Shown here: piece after piece, positions 26,104 through 35,224 of the stretch | How positions within the stretch are numbered: position 1 is the stretch's first letter | Layout: each line of letters starts with the position of its first letter | Origin: Aureibacillus halotolerans | GTDB taxonomy: Bacteria > Bacillota > Bacilli > Bacillales > DSM-28697 | Reading direction: 5' to 3' | NCBI RefSeq assembly: GCF_004363045.1 | Contig: NZ_SNYJ01000001.1 | Span: 163,586 to 227,585 of the forward strand | Length of the DNA stretch: 64,000 bases | The notes under the pieces: generated by a model | Database searches by the model: none | The model's input: the letters and a program-made list of their open reading frames with translations, nothing else | Told to the model about the DNA's origin: nothing | Program-made: the position numbers and the translations under genes

Positions 26104-26545
26104 GTGTAAGACTTCCTTTCTTTATCTGTGCAATCACCTTCTGATGTAATGAAAGCAATGTTTCCATGTCCTCCTCTGGTAACTGCTCCACTTCCTCCAA
26201 ACGTTTGTAAAAGAAGTCTTTAAATTGATTTTGTTTATCCTTTCCCTCTTCCGTTAAATTCATCACAAGCACTCGACGATCTTCACTAGAGCGATCCCTC
26301 TTCACAAGGTTTGATTGAACTAAGCGATCCACAACCCCGCTCATTGTGCTGTTGCTCACTTTTAGTTCATCAGCCAAATGCTTTAACGATTGATCTGGGT
26401 TCTTCCCTAAATAGGAAAGAACGAATAACTGTAATGGCGTGCTGTCCATTTCAGTGGCGATCACACGAATCACCTGATCCATTAATTTACGAATTTCTCT
26501 TAAAGAAGCCATAAATCGTTGAATTTGTTCTTTCTCTTCAATCAT
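26096..26545 (-). CDS. MarR-family repressor
   Basis: A 149-aa winged-HTH regulator. The DNA-binding region at about residues 50-100 reads LKHLADELKVSNSTMSGVVD, then the wing DRSSEDRRVLVMNLTEEGK, the classic MarR signature. It is the first gene of a two-gene operon with the DHA2 exporter, which it most likely controls along with itself. A palindrome lies near its promoter start. GGGGG precedes ATG 26545. Confidence 0.92.
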   Translation of the reverse strand: MIEEKEQIQRFMASLREIRKLMDQVIRVIATEMDSTPLQLFVLSYLGKNPDQSLKHLADELKVSNSTMSGVVDRLVQSNLVKRDRSSEDRRVLVMNLTEEGKDKQNQFKDFFYKRLEEVEQLPEEDMETLLSLHQKVIAQIKKGSLTHE

Positions 26546-26584
26546 TTTTTTCCCCCTGCGTTTGAGAATTAAAAAATAAGCACA

Positions 26585-26633
26585 CGAATCATTCGCATAC
26601 GAAATATTATCGTAATTAACCTCCCTTTGTCAA
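26585..26633 (-). promoter_or_regulatory. marR-MFS promoter with palindromic operator
   Basis: On the minus strand TTGACA (26628-26633), a 16-bp spacer and GATAAT (26606-26611) form a strong promoter. The perfect palindrome CGAAT-C-ATTCG at 26585-26595 begins a few bases after the expected start point, where MarR would block transcription. Confidence 0.75.
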
Positions 26634-26722
26634 GTGCGAGACAATTATCGAAAGGTTGGATTACTTTTAAAACGTATTGAGTCCTTGTCTCACATGTAAC
26701 CGGATCGGATCTAAAGGCAAAA

Positions 26723-26751
26723 ATAAACCCTGTGCGAATAGCTGCACAGGG
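26723..26751 (-). terminator. Intrinsic terminator after araM
   Basis: CCCTGTGC pairs with GCACAGGG around AGCTATTC on the minus strand, followed by TTTATTTTT. Confidence 0.8.
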
Positions 26752-26764
26752 GGAAATGTACTCT

Positions 26765-28027
26765 CTACTGAATCCTACTCGCGAGCTCATCAAAAATTGG
26801 TCGGGACCACTCCGGGTACTCATGAGCTAAACGCAAACCGGTATACCTGTCACGTATCGTATGGGCAAGGGTGAGCCCTTCGTGTAAAAGTGATGGGGTG
26901 CCCCCTAATTCAGCAAATGTCCCTGGACCTCCGACGAGATGGAGCCATCGTTGAATTTCTGCCGAGGGAGGCAGGCTTTGGAATAGATGTTCGATGTCTG
27001 TCCATCTTTCTCGTAAGGTCGGAGTTGCGTTATGAGGGCATGATTGGTGAGAGAGCTGTTGATAAAGATCGATGATAATTCCACAAGCGACACCAACTTT
27101 TGCTCCGTGAAGCCATTGTGGATGCCGATGCTTTAAATGCTGCATCTCCCATACATGTGACAAATGATGTTCCGCACCTGAAGCCGGACGCGAATGATCA
27201 AGAGCCATCATGACAAGGCCAGACACGACGAGTGATTCCATCAAGGTTTTTATTCCTTCTTTTGTCGGTGTCGTGAGATTGTCTATGGCCTCTAGACAAT
27301 TGTGCAGCGCTTTTTCTGTCAGCTGTGCTCCCTGTTCATCATATGGTTCTTGTTTCAGCCATGAGGACACCTTCCAATCTGCGAGCGACGTCCACTTTCC
27401 AAGCATGTCTCCAAAACCCGCAGCCGTCATTGCTCTGGGGGCATTCACTAACACACCTAAGTCTGCAAACAAGGCTTCTGGTGCGACAGTTTGAATGGTT
27501 TTCTTAAACCCACGTAAAACAATCGGGGCGCCTTTTGATGTGAAACCATCGACGGAAGCTGCGGACGGAACAGACACAAACGGGATGTTCTTTTGGTATG
27601 CAACAAAACGGACGATATCGTGAATCGTTCCTGCCCCAGCAGCGATAATCACATCCGTCTGATCAGACACTTGCAGAAGCACCTCAATAATGGCTTCTTC
27701 ATTGGCGAGCACTTCGTTCCTTTCATCATCCTGAATGATGCAAGATTCGGTTTGAATCCCCTCCGCTTCCAACACGTGCTTCGTCTGTTCCCCAATCGCC
27801 AAATAGGTTCGCTGATCAGCAACAATTAAAGGATGTTTCCATTGCTTTTGTTTACAAAAAGAGGGCAAACGGTGCAAGGCATTGTCTTCAATAAACAGTG
27901 TCGAGCGATTGAAACGGGCGAACCTTTCATCCGCTCCGTACACGTGATACCATTCCTGCCAAAGGTCCATATGTCGCGACAGTGCTCCACTCCACTGCCT
28001 TCCCTCCAATCTGTTTAGGTGAATCAC
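26765..28027 (-). CDS. araM: Glycerol-1-phosphate dehydrogenase AraM/EgsA
   Basis: A 420-aa NAD(P)-dependent enzyme reducing dihydroxyacetone phosphate to sn-glycerol 1-phosphate, which feeds archaeal-type ether lipid precursors. Visible features: AAGAGTIHDIVRFVA (nucleotide loop), the serine-rich PSAASVDGFTSKGAP, and metal ligands Asp in GFGDMLGK, His in GAEHHLSHVWE and His in WLHGAKVG; B. subtilis AraM uses Ni2+. There araM lies in the ara operon, but here it stands alone, about 8 kb from araR. GTG 28027 has a weak ribosome binding site. Confidence 0.9.
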   Translation of the reverse strand: MIHLNRLEGRQWSGALSRHMDLWQEWYHVYGADERFARFNRSTLFIEDNALHRLPSFCKQKQWKHPLIVADQRTYLAIGEQTKHVLEAEGIQTESCIIQDDERNEVLANEEAIIEVLLQVSDQTDVIIAAGAGTIHDIVRFVAYQKNIPFVSVPSAASVDGFTSKGAPIVLRGFKKTIQTVAPEALFADLGVLVNAPRAMTAAGFGDMLGKWTSLADWKVSSWLKQEPYDEQGAQLTEKALHNCLEAIDNLTTPTKEGIKTLMESLVVSGLVMMALDHSRPASGAEHHLSHVWEMQHLKHRHPQWLHGAKVGVACGIIIDLYQQLSHQSCPHNATPTLRERWTDIEHLFQSLPPSAEIQRWLHLVGGPGTFAELGGTPSLLHEGLTLAHTIRDRYTGLRLAHEYPEWSRPIFDELASRIQ

Positions 28028-28182
28028 TTCATTTTTTTGTAAAGGTTTTCATTAAAGCATATCCTTGACGAACATTTGCCTTTCATTATATAGAGAGAAG
28101 CTCTTTCAATCAATCAAGAGAGAATTAATTCATTTGCAAAGGGAACAGACAAATGAAACATCTTGTCAGGACCTTAATAAAA

Positions 28183-28229
28183 AATGTGGTCCTCCAAAGT
28201 CGTTTTATGACTCCGGAGAACCACCTTTT
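28183..28229 (-). terminator. Intrinsic terminator after the 514-aa secreted protein
   Basis: On the minus strand GGTGGTTCTCC pairs with GGAGGACCACA, with an inner AGTC/GACT stem, followed by TTTTTT. Confidence 0.8.
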
Positions 28230-28238
28230 AATCATCCC

Positions 28239-29783
28239 TTAAGGCGCAAGCGTCACTGATTGTGTGAGGAGATTTTCCCCTTGCTGCCGCAAGCGAATGT
28301 TTCCTTGCGTCGCTGAAACATCCGTTAATCTCATGCTAAACGTGATTTTACCAGTGCCATCATTTCCGATCGAAACTGGCGCAATGCTGGCATAACCAGT
28401 GCGTGACCATGAACCATCTGCTTGCTGAACTTGAGAAATTTGTCTACCACCTGAGAGATAAAGCTGAATTTCCAAGTTCGATACGGTTGAGCCTGGTGCA
28501 GCATTGGTCACTTGAACGGTTACGTCAAAGGGCTTATTCCCGACTGGAACTGGCTCTTCTAAGCTAATCGCATAGGATGCATCAACTGGAACTTCCCCAT
28601 CCTCTGCTCCGTAAGATCCTGGCGCAAATGTTGAGCGATCATACCAGAGATACCCTGCATCAGGCGATCGCCATGGCTCGGTCTGTGGTTCCGTACTTTG
28701 TTCCGGAAGCTCCATATCAAGAAGTGGAGACACATCATCCAATGGAATGTTTTTTTGCGCAAATGTTTTGTAGCATTCTTCTTCAGCCAACCAATTCATC
28801 ATATTGATTAAAAGCGTTGCATCATCATGCTCTAGGAAGCCATCGTACGTACGCTTCGTGCCTCCATGTTCTTCATTTCGATACTTTGGCGTAGCGTCTT
28901 CAACAGGCGAAGAATCTCCGATGAAGGCAGCCTTCCCATTTTCAACCTTCGAAATTGCTGCAAATGGACCTTCGTCAATGCCTCCGCCGAAATAAACGCC
29001 TTGATCGACAGCCGGTCCCCAAGAATTCGCTTCAGACGTTAGCCCTGTTGGCAAATACACAATTCCCTTTGCAATGGTAGGATCCGTGATCGCTAGTGTA
29101 GCACCTGCGTGAATTGCCACTTTCTCAACACCTTCAGTAATCCCAAAAGTGTCGGATGGCGCTACGATGTGATTGGCAACGGTATTGTTAATTCCATTGT
29201 ATCGGAACTGAATGCCGAAATTGTCCGAAAGCCATTCAGAATTTGTCACACCTTCAAGTGCCTTCTTCTCTGCTGTGTTCATTCCTTTGAAAGGATCTTC
29301 CCATGCGCCTCTTCTCCAACCATTAAAGATCTCTCCTGAGTCCCAACGATTCAAATTTCGATCCGCATTGTAATGGTCGGCAATAAAAAACACGCCACCT
29401 CCGGCCTCAGTAAAAGACAAAATAGACGCTTGCTCTTCAGCTGTGAAGGGGATTTGCGGCTCAGGGATGACAAACACGTCTATGCCTTGAAGATCCGCTA
29501 TCGTCAAATCGTCTTCGCTGCGATGTTCTCTCACAAGATAGCCTTCTTCCGCTAACGCCTCAGCGAAATCAGAAAATGCTCCATCAATGACCCAATCTGA
29601 TGCACCTGCCGTTTGACCGTGGCTATTGTCGACCAACACCGTTTTTCCATTTGGCTGAACCGGTTCTAGGACAGGGGCGGGATCAAGCGGTCCTTCTGCA
29701 TGCCCGGGTTGAACGACCAACAAGACAGTGGCGAGAGCAAGAATCCACCCTCGTACAGCGATGCTCCATGACGTTTTTTTCAC
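28239..29783 (-). CDS. Large secreted protein with GATase-like domain
   Basis: A 514-aa exported protein. The signal peptide (about residues 1-29) ends near GHAEG. Residues about 45-330 resemble a class-I glutamine-amidotransferase-like or DUF4350-like fold: KTVLVDNSHGQTAG, IDVFVIPEPQIPFTAEE, ILSFTEAGGGVFFIADH and KAAFIGDSSPVED. Residues about 400-514 form an Ig-like beta domain (PFDVTVQVTNAAPGSTVSNL). The amidotransferase Cys-His pair is not evident. Its substrate is unknown. GTG 29783 has GGAGG upstream. Confidence 0.75.
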   Translation of the reverse strand: MKKTSWSIAVRGWILALATVLLVVQPGHAEGPLDPAPVLEPVQPNGKTVLVDNSHGQTAGASDWVIDGAFSDFAEALAEEGYLVREHRSEDDLTIADLQGIDVFVIPEPQIPFTAEEQASILSFTEAGGGVFFIADHYNADRNLNRWDSGEIFNGWRRGAWEDPFKGMNTAEKKALEGVTNSEWLSDNFGIQFRYNGINNTVANHIVAPSDTFGITEGVEKVAIHAGATLAITDPTIAKGIVYLPTGLTSEANSWGPAVDQGVYFGGGIDEGPFAAISKVENGKAAFIGDSSPVEDATPKYRNEEHGGTKRTYDGFLEHDDATLLINMMNWLAEEECYKTFAQKNIPLDDVSPLLDMELPEQSTEPQTEPWRSPDAGYLWYDRSTFAPGSYGAEDGEVPVDASYAISLEEPVPVGNKPFDVTVQVTNAAPGSTVSNLEIQLYLSGGRQISQVQQADGSWSRTGYASIAPVSIGNDGTGKITFSMRLTDVSATQGNIRLRQQGENLLTQSVTLAP

Positions 29784-30037
29784 GTTTTTTCCTCCTCTTC
29801 CTTAGTCAGATTTATTTTATCGTACTTTTAAACATAGAAACATTTTGATTGTTTTATTTTTTTGTAAAGTAGGAAATATTGCTTTTATGCTCTACCACAG
29901 AGCTTTTTTACAGCAGGAAAATCAGACATATTATCGAAAATCTTTACAATTTCTTCATCTTTTAAGCTTGGATTCATGCTACAATGTGCCTAGCTTAGTT
30001 GCTACTTTTTAACTTAATTTCCAAGGGGGAAAACGAA

Positions 30038-31039
30038 GTGAAGAAACAATGGTACATAACGCTTGCACTTGTAATGCTTATGCTGTTCATTACGGCTTGT
30101 GGTGGAGGCAACGAAGGAACCACTGAAGATACACCAGAAGAGCAGACGACCAGCGAATCAACAACGGACGGGGGAGAAGATGCTGACGCTGAGGCAGAAG
30201 CAGAAGCAACTGGCGAAGTTCCACAAACGTTACGCGTTCAATTTGTTCCTTCTCAAAACGCTGGATCGCTCGAAGCAAAGGCTAAGCCACTAGAAGGATT
30301 GCTAACAGAGCAGCTCGATATCCCTGTCGAAGTGAGCGTTTCGACAAGCTACAACACAGTTATTGAAGCAATGATGTCTGATCAAATTGATGTCGGCTTC
30401 TTGCCACCAACGACTTATGTCCTTGCTCATGAGCAAGGGGCAGCAGACGTTATCCTTCAAGCTCAACGCTATGGTGTCAATGATGAAGATGGTACACCAA
30501 CGGACGAGCTTGTTGATGCGTACAAGTCCATTATCATTGCAAAAGCAGACTCTGACATTAACAGTGTTGAGGATTTAAAAGGAAAAACAATTGCCATTCA
30601 AGATTTCACTTCTTCTGCAGGGTATGTATGGCCTGCTGCCTTAATGCTGGACAATGGAATTGATCCATTAAATGATATTAACGGCGTTAATTTCAAAGGA
30701 CATGATGCAGCGGTTCTTGCGTTAATGGACGGAAGTGTAGACGCAGCGGCAGTCTTCCAAGATGCAAGAAACATCGTCAAAGGCGATTATCCAGCTATTT
30801 TTGAGGAAACGAAAATTGTCGCTATGACGGAGTGGATTCCAAACGATACAATCGCGATTCGTCCGGAAATCGATGATGAGTTCGCAACGAAAGTACAGCA
30901 AGCCTTTATCGAAATCGGCAAGTCTGAAGAAGGCCATGCCATCATTAGTGACATTTACTCTCATGAAGGGTATGTAGAATCCGATAATTCGAACTTTGAC
31001 ATTGTTCGAGAGTACGCTGAAAAAGTGAAAACCGAATAG
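30038..31039 (+). CDS. phnD: Phosphonate-type ABC transporter binding lipoprotein
   Basis: A 333-aa extracellular solute-binding lipoprotein with lipobox ITAC (Cys21), a Glu/Thr/Asp-rich linker to about residue 65, then a PhnD domain: LRVQFVPSQNAG, DQIDVGFLPPTTYVLAH and KGKTIAIQDFTSSAGYVWPA, where the Ser/Thr cluster binds phosphonate or an analogue. GTG 30038 lies behind AAGGGGG. It leads phnD-phnC-phnE-phnE. A hairpin between phnD and phnC could raise the ratio of binding protein. Confidence 0.93.
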   Translation: MKKQWYITLALVMLMLFITACGGGNEGTTEDTPEEQTTSESTTDGGEDADAEAEAEATGEVPQTLRVQFVPSQNAGSLEAKAKPLEGLLTEQLDIPVEVSVSTSYNTVIEAMMSDQIDVGFLPPTTYVLAHEQGAADVILQAQRYGVNDEDGTPTDELVDAYKSIIIAKADSDINSVEDLKGKTIAIQDFTSSAGYVWPAALMLDNGIDPLNDINGVNFKGHDAAVLALMDGSVDAAAVFQDARNIVKGDYPAIFEETKIVAMTEWIPNDTIAIRPEIDDEFATKVQQAFIEIGKSEEGHAIISDIYSHEGYVESDNSNFDIVREYAEKVKTE

Positions 31040-31045
31040 AACATA

Positions 31046-31072
31046 GGAGGGCCGGAATCGGCCTTCCTTCTC
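31046..31072 (+). terminator. Intercistronic hairpin between phnD and phnC
   Basis: GGAGGGCCG pairs with CGGCCTTCC (one G-U pair) around GAAT and is followed by TTCTCTATTTGTT. It has the form of a leaky terminator or 3' stabiliser. Confidence 0.6.
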
Positions 31073-31139
31073 TATTTGTTCTGAATAGAGAAATGTTCTT
31101 TAATCTTGTTAATTATGAAGAAAGTTGGGGTTGGCTCGT

Positions 31140-31913
31140 ATGATCGAATTTAAAGATGTGTCGAAGGAGTATCCGAACGGCACCAAGGGTCTGAAAAATA
31201 TTAACCTAACGATTAATCAAGGAGAATTCGTTGTCATCGTCGGGCTCTCTGGTGCAGGGAAGTCTACTTTGTTACGCTCGATTAATCGCTTGAATGATGT
31301 CTCGTCTGGCACCATTACGATCGATGGTCAAAACATTACCACAGCAAATTCATTAAAACTTCGTAAAATGCGGCTCGGTATTGGGATGATTTTTCAAAAC
31401 TTTAATCTCGTCCGTCGTTCTACCGTGTTACGCAACGTGTTGTCTGGACGTGTCGGTTATCACTCGACGCTGCGAACAGCCTTTGGGTTATTTCCTAAAA
31501 AAGATGTAGAGCTTGCCTTAAACGCATTGGGACGTGTCAATATTGTCGACAAAGCGTATCATCGTGCCGATCAGCTTTCTGGTGGCCAGCAGCAGCGCGT
31601 ATCCATCGCAAGAGCACTTGCCCAGGAACCAAAAATCATCCTCGCAGATGAACCCGTTGCATCGCTTGACCCACTGACCACCGAACAGGTCATGGATGAC
31701 TTAAAGCGAATCAATGAAAACGACGGCATCACTACAATTGTTAACTTACATTTTATTGATCTTGCAAGAAAATACGCAACTCGAATCATCGGATTAAGGC
31801 AAGGAGAAGTTGTTTTTGATGGGCCTGTAGAAGAAGCTACAGATGAAGCGTTTGCTGAAATTTATGGACGACCGATTCAATCAGATGAATTATTGGGAGA
31901 GGCCACCCAATGA
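31140..31913 (+). CDS. phnC: Phosphonate ABC transporter ATPase
   Basis: A 257-aa ABC ATPase powering the PhnD/PhnE importer. It shows Walker [11 protein letters not shown]-loop MIFQNFNLV, signature [17 protein letters not shown], Walker B IILADEP and the switch His in [11 protein letters not shown] 31140 is chosen; a TTG at 31125 is in frame, and neither has a strong ribosome binding site. It overlaps the first phnE by 4 bp. Confidence 0.94.
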   Translation: MIEFKDVSKEYPNGTKGLKNINLTINQGEFVVIVGLSGAGKSTLLRSINRLNDVSSGTITIDGQNITTANSLKLRKMRLGIGMIFQNFNLVRRSTVLRNVLSGRVGYHSTLRTAFGLFPKKDVELALNALGRVNIVDKAYHRADQLSGGQQQRVSIARALAQEPKIILADEPVASLDPLTTEQVMDDLKRINENDGITTIVNLHFIDLARKYATRIIGLRQGEVVFDGPVEEATDEAFAEIYGRPIQSDELLGEATQ

Positions 31914-32698
31914 GTAGGCCAGCAAATCAGTTCCCTAAACGACCAACCAAAATAAAGCATTTGTTTACAGCCCTTATCATTCTTTTACTGCTTTGGATGA
32001 GCGTCGTTCAAACAGACGCCAGCTTTACTAGACTATTCGAAGGTTTTACGCAAATGTATGACTTGGTTTGGCGAATGCTACCTCCAGACCTCGATTACTT
32101 TGACAACCTAACGGAACCTATTTTAGAAACATTACGGATGGCTCTGCTCGGAACAACCTTTGGAGCCATCATTTCCGTTCCATTTATTTTGCTTTGTGCG
32201 TCCAATGTCACGACTACTTCCTGGCTCCATCAATCTGCTCGTGTTGTGCTAAACGTTCTTAGAACAGTCCCTGATCTACTATTGGCGGCCATTTTCGCAG
32301 CCATTGTCGGGTACAATGCGTTAGCTGGGGTACTGGCGCTGACGATTTTTTCAATCGGCATCATCGCCAAATTGTCTTATGAAGCAACAGAGGTGATTGA
32401 CCCAGGACCCCTTGAGGCAATGAAAGCTGTCGGCGCAAACCACATACAGTGGATCATCTACAGTGTTCTCCCGCAGGTCATGCCAAAGTTTGCGTCTTAC
32501 GTGCTGTATACATTTGAAGTGAATGTTCGAGCTGCCGCAATTCTCGGGCTTGTTGGTGCCGGCGGTATCGGTCTTGTATATGACCAGACATTATCCTCAT
32601 TACAGTATGAGCGTACAACGACGATCATTCTTTATACCTTGCTCGTGGTCATCCTCATTGATTGGATTAGTACACGACTTCAGGAGCGATTGCGATGA
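31910..32698 (+). CDS. phnE: Phosphonate ABC transporter permease 1
   Basis: A 262-aa membrane permease with about six hydrophobic segments and the EAA-loop region [20 protein letters not shown], the docking site for PhnC. It overlaps phnC and the second phnE by 4 bp each, so the three are translationally coupled. Paired phnE genes are common in Firmicutes and probably form a heterodimeric channel. Confidence 0.93.
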   Translation: MSRPANQFPKRPTKIKHLFTALIILLLLWMSVVQTDASFTRLFEGFTQMYDLVWRMLPPDLDYFDNLTEPILETLRMALLGTTFGAIISVPFILLCASNVTTTSWLHQSARVVLNVLRTVPDLLLAAIFAAIVGYNALAGVLALTIFSIGIIAKLSYEATEVIDPGPLEAMKAVGANHIQWIIYSVLPQVMPKFASYVLYTFEVNVRAAAILGLVGAGGIGLVYDQTLSSLQYERTTTIILYTLLVVILIDWISTRLQERLR

Positions 32699-33501
32699 AA
32701 CAAGATCAAGTACAACTAAAACGTCAACGTTTCAAGGTCTGGTCAAAACGAATTGTCATTTCGTTGATCGTCCTGCTTATCTACATTTGGGCGTTTGGCG
32801 GCATTTCATTCAGCGGGATAAAAGAATCCGCCATGATTGTCACAGCAAGTATTTTCGATGGTTTAATAAACCCTGACTGGGGATATGTTTACGATCCAGC
32901 AGGAGAAGACTTATTGAGAGGTCTTTTGGAAACCGTCGGAATTGCCTTTTTAGGCATCTTTATCTCGACCATCATTGCTTTTCCCATCTCCTTTTGGGCA
33001 GCATCAAACCTTAGCAAATACCGAATTATTTCTGGTTCCGGTAAAGGGGTATTGAGCTTTATCCGAACATTCCCAGACATTGTCATGGCTCTCCTATTTA
33101 TTAAAGCCGTCGGACCAGGTCCATTTGCAGGTGTTTTGGCCCTAGGTGTAGGCGCCGTCGGTATGCTGGGGAAACTGTATGCGGAAGATATTGAAAACCT
33201 AGACCATGGGCCATCTGAAGCCTTACTCGCTACAGGGGCAAACAAAGCACAAATCTTTCTTTTCGCCATTTTGCCACAGGTGCTGCCAAGCCTAGTTTCA
33301 AGCACACTGTACCGTCTTGAAATCAATGTGCGGTCCGCATCCATTTTAGGAATCATTGGTGCCGGGGGTATAGGTACAGCTTTAATTTTCGCTTTGCAGG
33401 TTCGAGATTGGTCACGCGTTGGTATCATCTTGTTTGGCATCATCTTTATGGTCCTTATCATCGACCTAATCTCAAGCTCGATCCGCAAACGTCTCGTCTA
33501 A
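32695..33501 (+). CDS. phnE: Phosphonate ABC transporter permease 2
   Basis: A 268-aa partner permease with the EAA region DIENLDHGPSEALLATGANKAQ and a shared C-terminal SASILGIIGAGGIGTAL block. It is the last gene of the operon, which ends at a strong terminator. No C-P lyase or phosphonatase gene lies in the window, so the imported compound could be a phosphonate, phosphite or another phosphorus oxyanion. Confidence 0.93.
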   Translation: MKQDQVQLKRQRFKVWSKRIVISLIVLLIYIWAFGGISFSGIKESAMIVTASIFDGLINPDWGYVYDPAGEDLLRGLLETVGIAFLGIFISTIIAFPISFWAASNLSKYRIISGSGKGVLSFIRTFPDIVMALLFIKAVGPGPFAGVLALGVGAVGMLGKLYAEDIENLDHGPSEALLATGANKAQIFLFAILPQVLPSLVSSTLYRLEINVRSASILGIIGAGGIGTALIFALQVRDWSRVGIILFGIIFMVLIIDLISSSIRKRLV

Positions 33502-33583
33502 AGAAAAGCTGTTGGAGACATACGACGGGCATTACGCACTGTAAAAAGCAAAGAAAAATAGTAAACAAGCGTTGGGCACCTCT

Positions 33584-33616
33584 GAAGCTTCCGGGATTCC
33601 GGAAGCTTCTTTTTTT
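33584..33616 (+). terminator. Intrinsic terminator after phnDCEE
   Basis: GAAGCTTCCGG pairs perfectly with CCGGAAGCTTC around GATT, followed by TTTTTTT. Confidence 0.95.
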
Positions 33617-33630
33617 GCACTTCATCCAAT

Positions 33631-33870
33631 GAGCGAGACTCCAGCGGCAAAGAAAACACGATGAGGTCCTTTCGAATCGATGTTGCCCTTGTGCCCTTAG
33701 GGTGAAAAGAAAACACGACGAGGTACTCTCGACCGCTTCGTCAAAACACTTCGCTTTCCGCGGGCACGGCTTCAGCTTCCTCGGAATCTTGCTTTCCTGC
33801 GGGATCTTCAGCTCGTGCTGTTCCCGTAGGAGTCTACGTATTTTGACTACGCTAATGTTTGTTTCTGCGT
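33631..33870 (-). repeat. Mosaic dispersed repeat, copy 2 (segments D and C)
   Basis: Segment D (about 33631-33702) then segment C (about 33735-33870), both reverse-complemented relative to copy 1. GCGAGACTCCAGCGGCAAAG and CATCGATTCGAAAGG (minus strand) mark D; GGATCTTCAGCTCGTGCTGT marks C. It starts a few bases after the phn terminator. Confidence 0.85.
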
Positions 33871-33934
33871 AAATTTTTTATTATTTCCTGGCCTCATATA
33901 GCGAGGAAAAAGCATATTAAGATTAAGTCGTTTT

Positions 33935-34360
33935 GCTTACCAATTAAGACAAGTGTGCATCGTTTCATGTAAAACTGGATCATCTAGTGCAGTATTGATG
34001 CAGCGGTGTACTTATGTTTAGATAACTTCAACGCTTGCTATGCCTAAATGGAAGCAAGGTGAGATAGACCGATTAAATATCTTGAGAACAAAACCTGCTG
34101 TATTCAGTAACTTTTAAGGTGCACATGCCCACCATCCTGTATTATCTAAAGAATCGCCTTTTAGTAACTAAGCGGATCTCTGTGCTCTAATTAACTAGAT
34201 GAGCCCCTTTTGAATTCATGTCACATCATAGAAAATGAGTACATCATTAAAAGCAGCCACTAGCGAGACTCCTACAGCAAAGAAAACACGTTGAGGTCTT
34301 TTCGAATCGATGTTGCACTTGTGCCCTTGGTCAGATGCGAGCTTATAGCAGCTTGCACGA
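33935..34360 (-). repeat. Mosaic dispersed repeat, copy 2b (segments B and D)
   Basis: Segment B, reverse-complemented (about 33935-34120), shares GTGCATCGTTTCATG, TGATGCAG and CAAGGTGAGATAGAC with the copies at 52.9 and 53.6 kb. A partial segment D follows at about 34246-34330. The rest of 33871-34506 shows no gene. Confidence 0.75.
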
Positions 34361-34506
34361 TCAACGACTAGAATTTCATCTCTCCAATTTATGAATCGTT
34401 AAGGATGTCTACTTTCAACTATCCATTCGTGCGTAAGACTACCAATCTATGGTACGATCATTTTAGTTTTAAAAGTCTATTTAATTTATTGAAAGGATGT
34501 GTGGCT

Positions 34507-35223
34507 GTGTTTTGGGTTGCTAGGTACGAATGGTTTCAATTAATTAAAAGCTTTAAAACAATAGGTGTCATCGTTTCCCTCCTTCTTATGAGCTATGGTT
34601 TATCAAGCTTACAAAATCTCGCTAGCGAGGCAATGATGACGGAGGATCTCGCATTAACCGATGTCAATGAAACCGTTATGATTGTATTCCTCTTTGGGAC
34701 GTTTGGCATTGGGTTCCTTTACGTGTTTAGTTTGTCACACGACATCATCAACAGAGACATTTCATTACAATCCATACGTTTTACACTTACAAAAATATCA
34801 CGACTTTCGCTTCTCTCAGGCAAATTTTTAGGTGTATTCATGTTTTGGTTTGTTTGCATCACCCTCTGTTTGTTGTTGTTGACAATTTTTTCTGGTACCA
34901 ACGTTCTTAGCGGCATCATTCCACTAGCTATTTTCTTTTTGTACACAGTTGCCGCTACTTTGCTTTTGTCCTTATGCATTCCCAAACCAGGCATGAGCAT
35001 GTTTGTTGGTCTACTACTTGGAATTGGAGCTCCTATATTTGCCATCGTTGCCCAATTTCGTGATGATCCGATTCTAACGATCATTCATCAGTATGTACTT
35101 CCTTACTATCCTCTATTAGAAGGGGTTACAATGCAAAGTCCTGAATTGTACTTTATTCCATTGGTATGGGCCGTAGTATTTTTCGCACTTGCGTTTCTAT
35201 TGCTAAATAGAAAGGATGTGTAG
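34507..35223 (+). CDS. ABC-2-type transporter permease
   Basis: A 238-aa membrane protein with six hydrophobic segments, matching ABC-2 permeases of the NatB/EcsB/YtrC kind. I start at GTG 34507, 9 nt after AAAGGA, because the following ABC gene uses the same AAAGGATGTG context. The frame is open upstream to 34405 but contributes no recognisable sequence. It lies 1 bp before the ATPase gene, and the two form an export or stress-response pair of unknown substrate. Confidence 0.82.
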   Translation: MFWVARYEWFQLIKSFKTIGVIVSLLLMSYGLSSLQNLASEAMMTEDLALTDVNETVMIVFLFGTFGIGFLYVFSLSHDIINRDISLQSIRFTLTKISRLSLLSGKFLGVFMFWFVCITLCLLLLTIFSGTNVLSGIIPLAIFFLYTVAATLLLSLCIPKPGMSMFVGLLLGIGAPIFAIVAQFRDDPILTIIHQYVLPYYPLLEGVTMQSPELYFIPLVWAVVFFALAFLLLNRKDV

Positions 35224-35224
35224 C

